From NCBI RefSeq assembly GCF_024732245.1, contig NZ_CP093845.1:2852001-2916000 (forward strand): DNA of 64,000 nucleotides, written 5' to 3'. The DNA is from Dietzia sp. B32 (GTDB taxonomy: Bacteria > Actinomycetota > Actinomycetes > Mycobacteriales > Mycobacteriaceae). The notes under the pieces were generated by a model that was given only the letters and a program-made list of their open reading frames with translations, ran no database searches and was not told where the DNA came from. Positions 10,862 through 19,549 of this stretch are shown here, piece after piece; the first letter of the stretch is position 1; each line of letters starts with the position of its first letter. A program made the translations under genes and the position numbers.

Positions 10862-11785
10862 ATGACCACCTTCGTGCCCCCGTCCACGCCATCGTCCCCG
10901 CCGAGCGCGGGGGCCCGGGCCCGGGGCGGGGCGCCCGGCCCCGAGGTCGCGACCGCCGCGACCGCCGCGACCGTCGCGACCGCCGCGACCACCGAACCCG
11001 CCGCGCGGGGAGGGGGGAGACGAGGACGACGACGAGCCCGGGGCGGCCTCTGGTGGCTGCGCTGGCTCAGTCCGGTCGCGCTGATCGCACTCTGGCAGAT
11101 CGCCGGCGCCACGGGGATCCTGCCGGAGCGGATCCTGCCCGCCCCACAACTCATCGCCGAATCGGCGCTGGAGCTCATCGCCTCGGGTGAACTCGCGGAC
11201 GCCCTCGCGATCTCGGGGCTGCGCGTGCTCCAGGGGTTCACCCTCGGGGCGGTCGCGGGGCTCGTGCTGGGGGTCGTCGTGGGGACGTCGCGGTACGCGG
11301 ACGCCATCCTCGACCCGCCGCTGCAGATGCTCCGCGCCCTGCCCCACCTCGGCCTGATCCCGCTGTTCATCCTCTGGTTCGGTATCGGTGAGGCGCCCAA
11401 GGTCCTGCTCATCGCGTTGGGCGTGGTGTTCCCGATCTACCTCAACACGGCGTCGGGTCTGCGGCAGATCGACCCGAAGCTCCGCGACATGGCGACGGTG
11501 TTCGGGTTCTCCCGCCGCCAACGCCTGACCGAGGTGATCCTGCCGTCCATCGCGCCGCAGGTGCTCGTGGGCGTCCGGCAGTCGCTGGCGATCGCCTGGC
11601 TCACGCTCATCGTCGCCGAGCAGCTCAACGCGACGACCGGGCTGGGCTACCTCATCATGAACGCCCGGGACTACTTCCGGATCGACGTGATCATCGTCGG
11701 CCTCGTCGTCTACGCGCTGCTCGGCATCCTCACGGATGCACTGGTGCGGGTCGCCGAGACCCGCGCCCTGCGCCACTACCGCTGA
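10862..11785 (+). CDS. ssuC: aliphatic sulfonate ABC transporter permease
   Basis: 307 residues. The first 60 are a disordered Ala/Thr/Gly-rich extension, followed by six membrane segments and the BPD inner-membrane motif (SRRQRLTEVILPSIAPQVL and VGVRQSLAIAWLTLIVAEQ). It pairs with SsuB and SsuA to import sulfonates (and possibly taurine-like compounds). ATG 10862 follows CCGAGGAGCTGCCGCA. It lies 21 bases after ssuD. Part of the extension is encoded by five 9-bp tandem units. Confidence 0.9.
   Translation: MTTFVPPSTPSSPPSAGARARGGAPGPEVATAATAATVATAATTEPAARGGGRRGRRRARGGLWWLRWLSPVALIALWQIAGATGILPERILPAPQLIAESALELIASGELADALAISGLRVLQGFTLGAVAGLVLGVVVGTSRYADAILDPPLQMLRALPHLGLIPLFILWFGIGEAPKVLLIALGVVFPIYLNTASGLRQIDPKLRDMATVFGFSRRQRLTEVILPSIAPQVLVGVRQSLAIAWLTLIVAEQLNATTGLGYLIMNARDYFRIDVIIVGLVVYALLGILTDALVRVAETRALRHYR
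10949..10993. repeat. five 9-bp tandem units in the ssuC N-terminus
   Basis: Units of GCGACCGCC (variants GCGACCGTC and GCGACCACC) at 10949, 10958, 10967, 10976 and 10985. They encode an Ala-Thr-(Ala/Val/Thr) repeat in the non-membrane N-terminal extension of SsuC. The length is a multiple of three, so the frame tolerates copy-number change. Confidence 0.8.
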
Positions 11786-11825
11786 CCCTCCCGCTGCCCC
11801 GCCCATCCATCACAGGAGTCACCTC

Positions 11826-12557
11826 ATGACCACGTCCCACGCCCCCGCGGGCGCACTGCGGGGCGCCACCCGTCGGTTCGGCGAGACCACCGTCCTCGAC
11901 GGGCTGGACCTGGAGATCCCGCGGGGGGAGATCGTCGCCCTGCTCGGGCAGAGCGGTAGTGGCAAATCCACCGCGCTGCGGATCCTCGCCGGTCTGGACC
12001 GGGACCACCACGGGCAGGTGGTGATAGACGGCGCTCCCGCCGTGGTCTTCCAGGACTCACGCCTGCTGCCGTGGCGGACCGTCGCCGCGAACGTGCGGCA
12101 CGGGCTCAACCGCGTGGAGGTCGACCGCGAGGAGAAGTCCGCCAGGGTGCCGCAGATCCTCGCCGAGGTCGGTCTCGGCGGCCGCGAGGACGCGTACCCC
12201 GGTGAACTGTCCGGCGGGCAGGCGCAGCGGACCTCGCTGGCCCGAGCCCTGGTCGCCGAACCCTCGCTCCTTCTCCTCGACGAGCCGTTCGGCGCCCTCG
12301 ACGCGCTGACCCGACGCACGATGCACAGGCTCCTGCTGAGGCTCTGGGAGCACCACGGATTCGGTGTTCTCCTGGTGACCCACGACGTCGACGAGGCGGT
12401 CGCACTCGCGGACCGCGTCCACGTCCTGGACGGCGGCGCGGTCGCGCACACCGAGACCATCGACACCCCCCGCGGCGGCCGGGACACCACCCGTCACCGC
12501 CGCTCGCTCCTCGACGCGTTGGGCGTCGGGCACACGGAAGAGGATTACGCGATATGA
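11826..12557 (+). CDS. ssuB: aliphatic sulfonate ABC transporter ATPase
   Basis: 243 residues, a short ABC ATPase as usual for SsuB/TauB/NrtD. Walker A is GQSGSGKST (near 45), the signature is LSGGQAQRTSLARAL (near 127) and Walker B is LLLLDEPFGALDAL. ATG 11826 follows ACAGGAGTCACCTC; the frame is open upstream into ssuC, but that part is a shadow. The stop overlaps the ssuA start as ATGA. Confidence 0.93.
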   Translation: MTTSHAPAGALRGATRRFGETTVLDGLDLEIPRGEIVALLGQSGSGKSTALRILAGLDRDHHGQVVIDGAPAVVFQDSRLLPWRTVAANVRHGLNRVEVDREEKSARVPQILAEVGLGGREDAYPGELSGGQAQRTSLARALVAEPSLLLLDEPFGALDALTRRTMHRLLLRLWEHHGFGVLLVTHDVDEAVALADRVHVLDGGAVAHTETIDTPRGGRDTTRHRRSLLDALGVGHTEEDYAI

Positions 12558-13582
12558 CCACCACCCCCACCCGCAGCCGGCCCGCCGTGTTCGCCCTGGC
12601 ACTGGCTCTACTGCTCTCGGTCGCCGGGTGCGCGACCCGGGACTCCGAGGCCGCGGCGCCGGCCCCGGAGAGGGTCGCGGTCTCCGACCTGTCCGACGTC
12701 GTCCTCAAGGTGGGAGACCAGAAGGGGGGCACCCAGGCGATCCTCTCCGCTGCCGGTCAGCTGGACGATCTGCCCTACGAGGTCGAGTTCTCCACCTTCA
12801 CGTCCGGTCCGCCGCAGGTCGAGGCGCTCAACGCGGGCCGGATAGACGTGGCCGTCACCGGCAACACCCCACCGGTGTTCGGCGCGGCGGCCGGTGCGCG
12901 GGTGTCCGTCGTCTCGGCCTACGCCAACCGGGGAGAGGGCGATCAGATCCTGGTGCGCCCGGACTCCGAGGTGCAGACGGTGGCCGACCTGGCGGGTCGT
13001 AAGGTGCTCGTGGCCAAGGGCACCTCGGCGCACGGTCACCTGCTGCTGCAGCTCCGCAGGGCCGGGGTGGATCCCGGGACCGTCGAGTTCGTCTTCCTCC
13101 AACCCGCCGAGGCGGGTTCGGCTTTCGCGCGCGGTGATGCCGATGCGTGGGCGATCTGGGATCCGTACACGGCGATCGCGCAGACGACGTCCGCGACGAG
13201 GACCCTCACCACCGCGGCGGAGGCCTCCAACGGATTCTGGTTCGGTCTGGCCTCACACGACGCACTCGCGGACGCCCGCAGGCAGACGGCGATCGCCGAT
13301 TTCCTCGTCCGCCTCGCCGAGGCCGGCACCTGGACCGTGGAGAACCCACAGGAATGGGCACGGTTCTACGGGGAGGCGGTGGATCTGACTCCGGAGGCGG
13401 CCGAGCTCTCGCAGGGTCGCAGCACCCGGCAGCCGGTGGCACTGGCGGACACGATCGCCCGCGAACAGGAGCTGGCGGACGTGTTCACCGAGGACGGGCA
13501 GATCGAGTCCGTGGACATCGGGGAGCTCGTCGACGACAGGTTCGCCGACGATCTCGCCCCGGTCGTGGGGCCGCTGGCCTGA
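12554..13582 (+). CDS. ssuA: aliphatic sulfonate-binding lipoprotein
   Basis: 342 residues with a lipoprotein signal (FALALALLLSVAGC; acylated Cys 26) and an NMT1/SsuA-type solute-binding domain. Segments such as KVGDQKGGTQAILSAAG, VEALNAGRIDVAVTGNTPP and DADAWAIWDPYTAIAQ are typical of SsuA. It captures sulfonates outside the membrane for SsuBC. It starts at ATG 12554, overlapping the ssuB stop, and is the last gene of the operon. Confidence 0.92.
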   Translation: MTTTPTRSRPAVFALALALLLSVAGCATRDSEAAAPAPERVAVSDLSDVVLKVGDQKGGTQAILSAAGQLDDLPYEVEFSTFTSGPPQVEALNAGRIDVAVTGNTPPVFGAAAGARVSVVSAYANRGEGDQILVRPDSEVQTVADLAGRKVLVAKGTSAHGHLLLQLRRAGVDPGTVEFVFLQPAEAGSAFARGDADAWAIWDPYTAIAQTTSATRTLTTAAEASNGFWFGLASHDALADARRQTAIADFLVRLAEAGTWTVENPQEWARFYGEAVDLTPEAAELSQGRSTRQPVALADTIAREQELADVFTEDGQIESVDIGELVDDRFADDLAPVVGPLA

Positions 13583-13623
13583 GCTGCTCCGGTCGGGCCC
13601 CCGCGCGATGGCGAACGGCTACT

Positions 13624-13661
13624 GCGCCCCACCGGCGGCGAGACCGGGTGCGGTGGGGCGC
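13624..13661. terminator. bidirectional terminator between ssuA and mhuD
   Basis: An 11-bp perfect inverted repeat, GCGCCCCACCG with its complement, around a 16-base loop, in the 84-base gap between converging ssuA and mhuD. No T-run follows on either side. Confidence 0.6.
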
Positions 13662-13666
13662 CGGGG

Positions 13667-13975
13667 TCAGGCGGAGGGCTTGACGTCCATCACGACGTCG
13701 AACTCCAGCAGGTTCGCGCCCTCGGCGACGGGCTTGCCGTGTTGGCCGGCGTGCGCGGAGCGGGCGTCGCCGTCGCGCCACGCGGCGAACGACTCCTCGT
13801 CCTCCCAGGTGGTGACCACGAAGTAGCGGGTCTCGCCGCCGGTGGGGCGCAGTAGCTGGAAACCGAGGAACCCGGGCGAGTTCTCGACGGTGTGCGCCCG
13901 CTCCGAGAAGCGGCGCTCCAGCTCGGCACCGGCCTGCGGCGGAACGTTCAGGGCATTGATTTTCACGACGGCCAT
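13667..13975 (-). CDS. mhuD: heme-degrading monooxygenase MhuD
   Basis: 102 residues, an antibiotic-biosynthesis-monooxygenase (ABM) fold protein. It aligns without gaps to M. tuberculosis MhuD through VVKINA, AHTVENSPGFLGFQLLRP and NLLEF. The heme-site residues fall at the same numbers as in MhuD: Asn7, Trp66 and the heme ligand His75 (AHAGQHG). MhuD breaks heme to mycobilin and releases iron in the cytosol. As in mycobacteria it lies close to mutY and canB. ATG 13975 has a TAGGCT hexamer 6 bases upstream and no ribosome site. Confidence 0.93.
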   Translation of the reverse strand: MAVVKINALNVPPQAGAELERRFSERAHTVENSPGFLGFQLLRPTGGETRYFVVTTWEDEESFAAWRDGDARSAHAGQHGKPVAEGANLLEFDVVMDVKPSA

Positions 13976-13981
13976 GAGGCG

Positions 13982-13987
13982 AGCCTA
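13982..13987 (-). promoter_or_regulatory. -10 hexamer of mhuD, leaderless type
   Basis: TAGGCT on the minus strand, 6 bases before ATG 13975. Confidence 0.45.
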
Positions 13988-13995
13988 CCCACGCC

Positions 13996-14862
13996 TCAGG
14001 GCAGTGAGTAGAGCTCGCCGACGCGGACGACGAGCCCGTCGGTGAGCAGCGAGTCCAGTGCCCGGTCGCGTTGGGTCGAGTCGGGCCACACCGCGTCGAG
14101 GGCGCTGCGCGTGGCGGCACCGTCGCCGTCGCGCAGCACGTCGAGGAGCAGCCCGCGCACCTGCCGGTCGGTCCCGGCGAACGTCTGCACCTTGCGTCGC
14201 GGGCCGTGCCACTCCGGCCGGCCGGCCGCCACCCACGCGCAGGTGGGCGCGAGCGGGCAGTCGTCGCAGCGTGGGTTCCTGGCCGTGCAGACGAGTGCGC
14301 CGAGTTCCATGACCGCCACGGAGAACGCCACGGCCTGGTCCCGGTCGTCCGGCAGCAGGGCGTCGACCGCGGCCAGGTCGCGCCGGGTCGACGGGGGACC
14401 GGCCTCGGCGGCGCCGCCCACGGCCCGCGCGACGACCCGCCGGACGTTGGTGTCGACGACGGGGACGCGGTGTCCGTACGCGAAGCAGGCGACCGCGCGA
14501 GCCGTGTAGTCCCCGACGCCCGGCAGTGCGAGGAGTTGATCGACGTCGTGCGGTACCCGACCACCGTGGAGGTCGACGACGGCGAGGGCGCACTCGCGGA
14601 GCCGCAGCGCGCGGCGTGGATAGCCGAGTTTGCCCCACATGCGGATCACGTCGGCCGGGGCGGCGGCGGCGAGTTCGGCGGGGCCGGGCCAGCGGTCGAG
14701 CCAGGCCCGCCAGACGGGCTCGACCCGGGCAACGGGGGTCTGCTGGCTCATGACCTCGCAGAGCAGGATCTCCCATGCGCCGACCCCGTCACCGCGCCAC
14801 GGCAGCGGGCGGCCGACGCGGTCGAACCAGGAGAGGAGCGCGGGTGTGTCGAGGGAGGTCAA
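13996..14862 (-). CDS. mutY: A/G-specific adenine glycosylase
   Basis: About 288 residues. The HhH-GPD glycosylase core has the catalytic Glu in LLCEVMSQQTPVARVEP, the HhH LPGVGDYTARAVACFAYG and the catalytic Asp in VPVVDTNVRRVVARAVGG. The [4Fe-4S] ligands follow the C-X6-C-X2-C-X5-C spacing in CTARNPRCDDCPLAPTC. MutY removes adenine opposite 8-oxoguanine. As in other actinobacteria it is short, with no long C-terminal NUDIX domain. Start uncertain: TTG 14862 has GGAAG 7 bases upstream; TTG 14892 is also in frame. Divergent from the carbonic anhydrase gene. Confidence 0.93.
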   Translation of the reverse strand: MTSLDTPALLSWFDRVGRPLPWRGDGVGAWEILLCEVMSQQTPVARVEPVWRAWLDRWPGPAELAAAAPADVIRMWGKLGYPRRALRLRECALAVVDLHGGRVPHDVDQLLALPGVGDYTARAVACFAYGHRVPVVDTNVRRVVARAVGGAAEAGPPSTRRDLAAVDALLPDDRDQAVAFSVAVMELGALVCTARNPRCDDCPLAPTCAWVAAGRPEWHGPRRKVQTFAGTDRQVRGLLLDVLRDGDGAATRSALDAVWPDSTQRDRALDSLLTDGLVVRVGELYSLP

Positions 14863-14900
14863 CGTCGGTCTTCCGGGGTCGGCGGTGCACAATATGAGCC

Positions 14901-15554
14901 ATGCCTCATACCAACCCGATCAGCGCATGGGCCTCGCTCCGCGACGGCAACCACCGCTTCGTCGATTGCGAGATGCGTCATCCCAGCCAGAATACCCAGC
15001 GACGTGAGCAGCTCGTCGCCGCGCAGCACCCCAAGGCGGTCCTGTTCGGGTGCTCGGACTCCCGGGTGGCGGCGGAGATCATCTTCGACCAGGGGCTCGG
15101 TGACCTCTTCGTCATCCGCACGGCCGGTCACATCATCGACACCGCCGTGCTCGGGTCGATCGAGTACGCCGTCCACGTGCTGGACACTCCGCTGATCGTG
15201 GTCCTCGGTCACGACAGCTGCGGCGCGGTCAAGGCGACCGTGGACGCGCTCGCGACCGGTGAGATCCCGCCGGGCTTCCTGCGCGACGTGGTGGAGAAGG
15301 TGTCGCCGTCGATCCTCAACGGGCGTCGCGAGGGGCTCAGCAGTATCGACGACTTCGAGGCGCGCCACGTGCTCGAGACGGGTGAGCTGCTCGAGCAGCG
15401 TTCCAAGATCATCAGCGAGCGGATCGACAACGGCGAACTCGCGATCGTCGGCGTGACCTACAAGCTCTCCGACGGCCGCGCCTACCTGCGCAGCGTCCTG
15501 GGCGAGGTCGAGGACGTCCCCCACGGCCCCGGTGAGGAGATGGTCGCGATCTGA
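14901..15554 (+). CDS. canB: beta-carbonic anhydrase
   Basis: 217 residues. Zinc ligands are Cys in LFGCSDSRVAAE and His/Cys in VVLGHDSCGAVKATV; the Asp-Arg dyad is in the first motif. It interconverts CO2 and bicarbonate in the cytosol. The same gene neighbours mutY and a membrane protein gene in M. tuberculosis (Rv3588c). ATG 14901 gives the usual N-terminus for the family. Confidence 0.95.
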   Translation: MPHTNPISAWASLRDGNHRFVDCEMRHPSQNTQRREQLVAAQHPKAVLFGCSDSRVAAEIIFDQGLGDLFVIRTAGHIIDTAVLGSIEYAVHVLDTPLIVVLGHDSCGAVKATVDALATGEIPPGFLRDVVEKVSPSILNGRREGLSSIDDFEARHVLETGELLEQRSKIISERIDNGELAIVGVTYKLSDGRAYLRSVLGEVEDVPHGPGEEMVAI

Positions 15555-15602
15555 GGGTCGCACCGTCTGAGGGCTGCACCGTCTGAGGGACACGCCGCGC
15601 CG

Positions 15603-15621
15603 GGGGGCCGGAGGGGCCCCC
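15603..15621 (+). terminator. GC hairpin after the carbonic anhydrase gene
   Basis: GGGGGCC-GGAGG-GGCCCCC, a 7-bp stem, lies 49 bases after the stop and just before the -10 of the next gene. Two copies of GCACCGTCTGAGGG (about 15561 and 15577) precede it. Confidence 0.45.
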
Positions 15622-15630
15622 GCTCGGCTC

Positions 15631-15636
15631 TAGAAT
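15631..15636 (+). promoter_or_regulatory. -10 hexamer, leaderless type
   Basis: TAGAAT lies 7 bases before the GTG start at 15644, with no ribosome site between. Confidence 0.5.
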
Positions 15637-15643
15637 TGGTCCC

Positions 15644-16300
15644 GTGCAGGAACCCAACGGCCCCCTACCGCGCGAAGTCTATGTGCGTCGCCGCGTCGCC
15701 GCGGTCGTCGTCGCGGTCATCGCCGTCGTCGTGGTGGTGCTCGCGCTGTTCCTCGCCTCCCGGGACAGCGGGACCGATACGCAGGAGACCGCGGCGGGCG
15801 GCGAGAGCGGCACGTCCGAGGCCGCGGAGACCACGGAGACGTCCCCCACCGAGACCTCGTCGCGTGAGGACGGTGGCGCCTCGCGGGGCCGGTGCGCGGA
15901 TGAGGATCTCCGCCTGGACGTGTGGCCGGCCGAGCCCAACGTGCCCGTGGGCTCCGACGTGCGCTTCTTCGTCAACATCATCAACGTCGCGGACACCACG
16001 TGCGACCGGGACCTGGCGGAGGCACCGCTGTCGTTCGAGGTCTACCGGCTCGACGACAACTCCAAGGTGTGGTCGAGCATCGACTGCACCACACCGCGCG
16101 ACGAGGACGAGGTCGAACTGCGCCCCGAGGAACCGGAGCCGCGGCAGATCGACTGGACCGGCCGTCGTTCGGCCGAGGGGGCGTGTTCCGAGTCGGATCG
16201 CACGCAGGTCGAGGTCGGTGCCTACCAGGTGTACGCGCTGGTCGGTAACGTCTTCAGCCCGGCCGCGACCTTCAACGTGGTCGAGGCGCCCGAGTCCTGA
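15644..16300 (+). CDS. membrane-anchored exported protein (Rv3587c-like)
   Basis: 218 residues: a short basic cytosolic part, one membrane helix (AAVVVAVIAVVVVVLALFLA), a Gly/Thr/Glu-rich linker, then an extracytoplasmic domain from about residue 85. That domain contains four cysteines spaced to form disulfides (GRCADEDLRL, DTTCDRDLAE, SIDCTTPRDE, EGACSESDRT). The position between the carbonic anhydrase gene and disA matches the M. tuberculosis membrane protein Rv3587c. Function is unknown. GTG 15644 is used because the TAGAAT promoter lies 7 bases upstream. It converges on disA. Confidence 0.75.
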   Translation: MQEPNGPLPREVYVRRRVAAVVVAVIAVVVVVLALFLASRDSGTDTQETAAGGESGTSEAAETTETSPTETSSREDGGASRGRCADEDLRLDVWPAEPNVPVGSDVRFFVNIINVADTTCDRDLAEAPLSFEVYRLDDNSKVWSSIDCTTPRDEDEVELRPEEPEPRQIDWTGRRSAEGACSESDRTQVEVGAYQVYALVGNVFSPAATFNVVEAPES

Positions 16301-16364
16301 CCGGCCCCGGCGCCATTGCCCCCGGCGCCCTGGCCCCCGGCCTCGCCGCCAGCTGGTTTCTCAG

Positions 16365-17423
16365 CTACCCGGTGCCCAGACCGGTGAGGCGCTGCCGGAC
16401 GTGGCGGGCCCACAGTGCGCCGACGCCCTCGACGTCGGCGAAGTCCGACTGCTCGGCCGCCAGCAGCGCGGGCACCGATCCGAAACGCTCCACCAACGCC
16501 GTGATCTGCACGGGCCGCAGACGCGGGATGTGTGCCAGCATGCGGTGTCCGCGGGCGGTGATGTGCTCGTCCAGGTCCTCGGGCTCGGCGGGTAACCCCA
16601 GGCACCGGGCGACCGGCGCGGGCAGGAGGAGGTCGGCGTCGGACAACGCGGCCAGCCGCTCGAGCCCGGAGGTGATCTGCTCTGGGGTCGGGATCGACCG
16701 CGCGTCGCCGTCGACGGGTCCCACCTGGAGGTGGTCGGCCACCAGGCCCCATAGTTCGTCGGGGGTGTCCGACAGCAGCTCCTCGAGTTGCAGGGTGGTC
16801 TGGCGGCCGTACTCGCCCATCTCCACCGTGAGCTCGGCGAGTTCGGCACCCAGGCGCTCGAGCCGGAGCAGGCGCTGGGCCATGGTGACGACGTCGCGGA
16901 CCGAGGCGTACCCGCCCATCTCCGCACGGTCGAGTCGGGCCCGGGCGCGGGCGGTGCGGGCGCCGTGGCGCTCCATCGTGGCGACCGTCTGGTCGGCCCG
17001 GGCCAACAGGACCACCGGGTCGGCCAACACCCTGGCCAGACCACCGGCGTAGACCGTCACCGTGGTCATCGACGCCGACACGGCCACGGTGGGGACGCCG
17101 GTGTGCATCGCGGTGCGTTCGGCCGCACGGTGACGGGTTCCGGTCTCGACGGCCGGGATCGACGGGTCGGGAACCAGGTGGACGTTGGCGCGGGTGATCC
17201 TGGATCCGTCGGTGGACAGCACGACGGCGCCGTCCATCTTGCTCAGTTCCCGGAGCCGGGCGGGCGCGAACTCGACGTCGAGGTCCACGCCGCCGTCGCA
17301 GATGGCCTGGACGGCGGGATCGTCACCCAGGACCACGAGGCCCCCGGTTCCGCTACGGCGGATCCGGTCGAGCGCGTCACGCAGCGGGGTGCCCGGGGCG
17401 AGCCGTCGGAGGACGGCCCGCAT
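16365..17423 (-). CDS. disA: diadenylate cyclase DisA (c-di-AMP synthase)
   Basis: 352 residues (358 in M. tuberculosis). The N-terminal DAC domain carries KMDGAVVLSTDGSRI and GTRHRAAERTA, the DGA and RHR motifs that bind ATP. A helical linker and a C-terminal HhH DNA-binding domain (FADVEGVGALWARHVRQRL) follow. It makes c-di-AMP from two ATP. ATG 17423 gives the family N-terminus; the frame is open to 17966 but upstream is a shadow of the lipoprotein gene. The lipoprotein gene precedes it with 52 bases between, and radA, which normally sits here, is absent. Confidence 0.95.
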   Translation of the reverse strand: MRAVLRRLAPGTPLRDALDRIRRSGTGGLVVLGDDPAVQAICDGGVDLDVEFAPARLRELSKMDGAVVLSTDGSRITRANVHLVPDPSIPAVETGTRHRAAERTAMHTGVPTVAVSASMTTVTVYAGGLARVLADPVVLLARADQTVATMERHGARTARARARLDRAEMGGYASVRDVVTMAQRLLRLERLGAELAELTVEMGEYGRQTTLQLEELLSDTPDELWGLVADHLQVGPVDGDARSIPTPEQITSGLERLAALSDADLLLPAPVARCLGLPAEPEDLDEHITARGHRMLAHIPRLRPVQITALVERFGSVPALLAAEQSDFADVEGVGALWARHVRQRLTGLGTG

Positions 17424-17475
17424 CTCCGGGTCGACCGGTGAGCCGTCGGCCGAGCGGGCGGACAGGGCGGACGTG

Positions 17476-18048
17476 TCAGTGCTCCTCGGACTCGCCGACG
17501 TACTCCGCCGGACGGTCGTACTCGCCGGCCTCGAGGATCTCGCCCACGACGGCGGCCTCGGTCTCGATCCGGTCGCCGTTGGAGAAGGCCACGGTCGCGG
17601 GGACGGACACCCCGATGTCGAGGTCGTCGGCCGAGGGGAGCGTCGCGGTGGCCTGCTCGATGCAGACGCCCTCCTGCACGGGGGCGGGACGGGCGTTCTC
17701 ACGCGGGTCGACGACGACCGTGCAGCCGCGTGCCAGGGGCTGGGTCTCGCCGAGCTGGACCTGCGTCCCGTCGATCTCGACCCGGTCGATGGAGACAGGG
17801 TCGCCGAGGCCGTATCCGGTGTACGACGCGACGAACCCGACGCGGGCCTCGCCACCGTTCTCGGGGACGACGACCTGGAGGTCGTTGACGTGGAGATCGC
17901 CCGCCGAACCCCGCCCGCCGTCGACCGCGGCGACCTGGTTGGCCGTCTGGGAGACCTGGCCGGCACTGCAGGCCGACGCCCCGAGGGCGGCGCCCACGGC
18001 CAGGACTACGAGCGCGGTGCGGCGCAGGCCGGTGTTCGGTGAAGTCAC
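17476..18048 (-). CDS. lpqE: LpqE-like lipoprotein
   Basis: 190 residues with a lipoprotein signal (TALVVLAVGAALGASAC; acylated Cys about 27) and an extracytoplasmic domain beginning VNDLQVVVPENGGEARVGF. It contains two cysteines that could pair. Position and type match mycobacterial LpqE, a conserved but functionally undefined lipoprotein between carD and radA/disA. ATG 18048 heads the lpqE-disA pair; a TACGAT hexamer at 18089-18094 (minus) could be its -10. Confidence 0.8.
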   Translation of the reverse strand: MTSPNTGLRRTALVVLAVGAALGASACSAGQVSQTANQVAAVDGGRGSAGDLHVNDLQVVVPENGGEARVGFVASYTGYGLGDPVSIDRVEIDGTQVQLGETQPLARGCTVVVDPRENARPAPVQEGVCIEQATATLPSADDLDIGVSVPATVAFSNGDRIETEAAVVGEILEAGEYDRPAEYVGESEEH

Positions 18049-18213
18049 GTCAGGCTCCTCGGGGATGGTCGTCTCTCAGGCCGGTCTCATCGTAGTCCAC
18101 GGCCTGCGCTGACCGGCGTCAGAGTGGCCCCGTCGCACCCTCGGGAATCTTCCGTCAGCCCGCCGGAGGTTGCTGACCTGCGCAAACGGAAAACGCCTGC
18201 GCTGAGGGCGTGC

Positions 18214-18219
18214 TAAGAT
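18214..18219 (+). promoter_or_regulatory. carD promoter -10 (extended)
   Basis: TAAGAT preceded by TGC forms an extended -10 element, followed by AAAGGGG as ribosome site and ATG at 18247. The 198-base gap between lpqE and carD otherwise holds only the minus-strand lpqE promoter. Confidence 0.5.
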
Positions 18220-18246
18220 AGGGCGGTCGAAAGGGGAAAGCCACTC

Positions 18247-18741
18247 ATGGAGTTCAAGGTCGGCGACACCGTCGTCTACCCGCATCACGGCGCTGCGACC
18301 ATTCAGGCGATCGAGATGCGGACGGTCAAGGGCACCGAGAAGGAATACCTCGTCCTCAAGGTGTCACAGGGCGACCTCACGGTGAAGGTACCGGCCGAGA
18401 ACGCCGAGTACGTGGGCGTGCGTGACGTGGTCGACCAGGCGGGCCTCGACAAGGTCTTCGAGGTCCTGCGCACCGAGCACGCGGAGGAGCCGACCAACTG
18501 GTCGCGTCGCTACAAGGCCAACGGTGAGAAGCTCGCCTCCGGCGACGTCAACAAGGTCGCCGAGGTCGTCCGCGACCTCTGGCGCCGCGATCTCGACCGC
18601 GGCCTGTCCGCGGGTGAGAAGCGCATGCTGGCCAAGGCCCGCCAGGTGCTCGTCGGTGAGCTCGCGCTCGCCGAGCGAGCCGACGAGGATCGCGCCGACG
18701 CACTGCTCGACGAGGTCCTGGGCTCCGCCGCACCGGCGTGA
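18247..18741 (+). CDS. carD: RNA polymerase-binding regulator CarD
   Basis: 164 residues. The N-terminal RNAP-interaction domain (residues 1-60) keeps Arg25. The C-terminal DNA-binding domain has the conserved Trp85 in [11 protein letters not shown] that wedges into the upstream edge of the -10 region. CarD stabilises the open promoter complex in mycobacteria. ATG 18247 follows GAAAGGGGAAAGCC. It is the first gene of a run with ispD, ispF and cysS, as in M. tuberculosis. Confidence 0.96.
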   Translation: MEFKVGDTVVYPHHGAATIQAIEMRTVKGTEKEYLVLKVSQGDLTVKVPAENAEYVGVRDVVDQAGLDKVFEVLRTEHAEEPTNWSRRYKANGEKLASGDVNKVAEVVRDLWRRDLDRGLSAGEKRMLAKARQVLVGELALAERADEDRADALLDEVLGSAAPA

Positions 18742-18754
18742 CGCGACCTCGAGA

Positions 18755-19549
18755 GTGACCGGACACGTTCCAGACGGCCACCCCGCCCCCACGGGCCGGG
18801 TGGCCGCCGTCGTCCCCGCGGCGGGATCGGGCGTCCGGCTCGGCGCGGGACTGCCCAAGGCGTTCGTCGAACTGCACGGCCGGACCATGCTGGAGCGGGC
18901 CGTCGCCGGCCTGCTGGCCTCGGGAGCCGTCGACGACGTCGTGGTGGTGGTCCCGTCGGACCGCGTCGGACAGGCGGACTCGGTGCTCGCCCCGCTCCGG
19001 GACGACGACCACCTCGTCGTCGTCGCCACCGGCGGCCCGGAGCGCACCGACTCCGTGCGCAACGGACTCGCGGCGCTGACCGCCACCCACGGGGGGTCCG
19101 GCGCGGCGGTCTACGACGTCCTGCTGGTGCACGACGCGGCGCGGTGCCTCACCCCCGCCCCACCGATCCGCCGCGTCGTCGAGGCCGTGCGCTCCGGCGA
19201 GGTCGCGGCGGTGCCGGTCCTGCCCGTCATCGACACCGTCAAACAGGTCGACGCCGACGGCTACGTCGTGGGCACCCCCGACCGCTCCGCGCTGCGCGCC
19301 GTCCAGACACCCCAGGGGTTCGCCCCCGACGTACTGCTCGCCGCCTACGACGCGGCCGGGGACGTGGCCACCGACGACGCCGGTCTGGTCGAGCGACTCG
19401 GACAGCGGATCGCGACCGTGGAGGGTGACCTGCTCGCGTTCAAGATCACCACCGCGGCCGACCACGCCCGCGCACTGACCGAACTCGCCCCATCACGTCC
19501 CGGCGCCGCGCACCCGGCGACCGCGGGCCGCACCCAGGAGGACCCGTGA
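18755..19549 (+). CDS. ispD: 2-C-methyl-D-erythritol 4-phosphate cytidylyltransferase
   Basis: 264 residues. The nucleotide-binding motif [32 protein letters not shown] and the C-terminal [16 protein letters not shown] are typical of IspD, the third step of the MEP isoprenoid pathway. GTG 18755 is the start because homology begins just after it; the frame is open into carD. The stop overlaps the ispF start (GTGA). Confidence 0.94.
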   Translation: MTGHVPDGHPAPTGRVAAVVPAAGSGVRLGAGLPKAFVELHGRTMLERAVAGLLASGAVDDVVVVVPSDRVGQADSVLAPLRDDDHLVVVATGGPERTDSVRNGLAALTATHGGSGAAVYDVLLVHDAARCLTPAPPIRRVVEAVRSGEVAAVPVLPVIDTVKQVDADGYVVGTPDRSALRAVQTPQGFAPDVLLAAYDAAGDVATDDAGLVERLGQRIATVEGDLLAFKITTAADHARALTELAPSRPGAAHPATAGRTQEDP

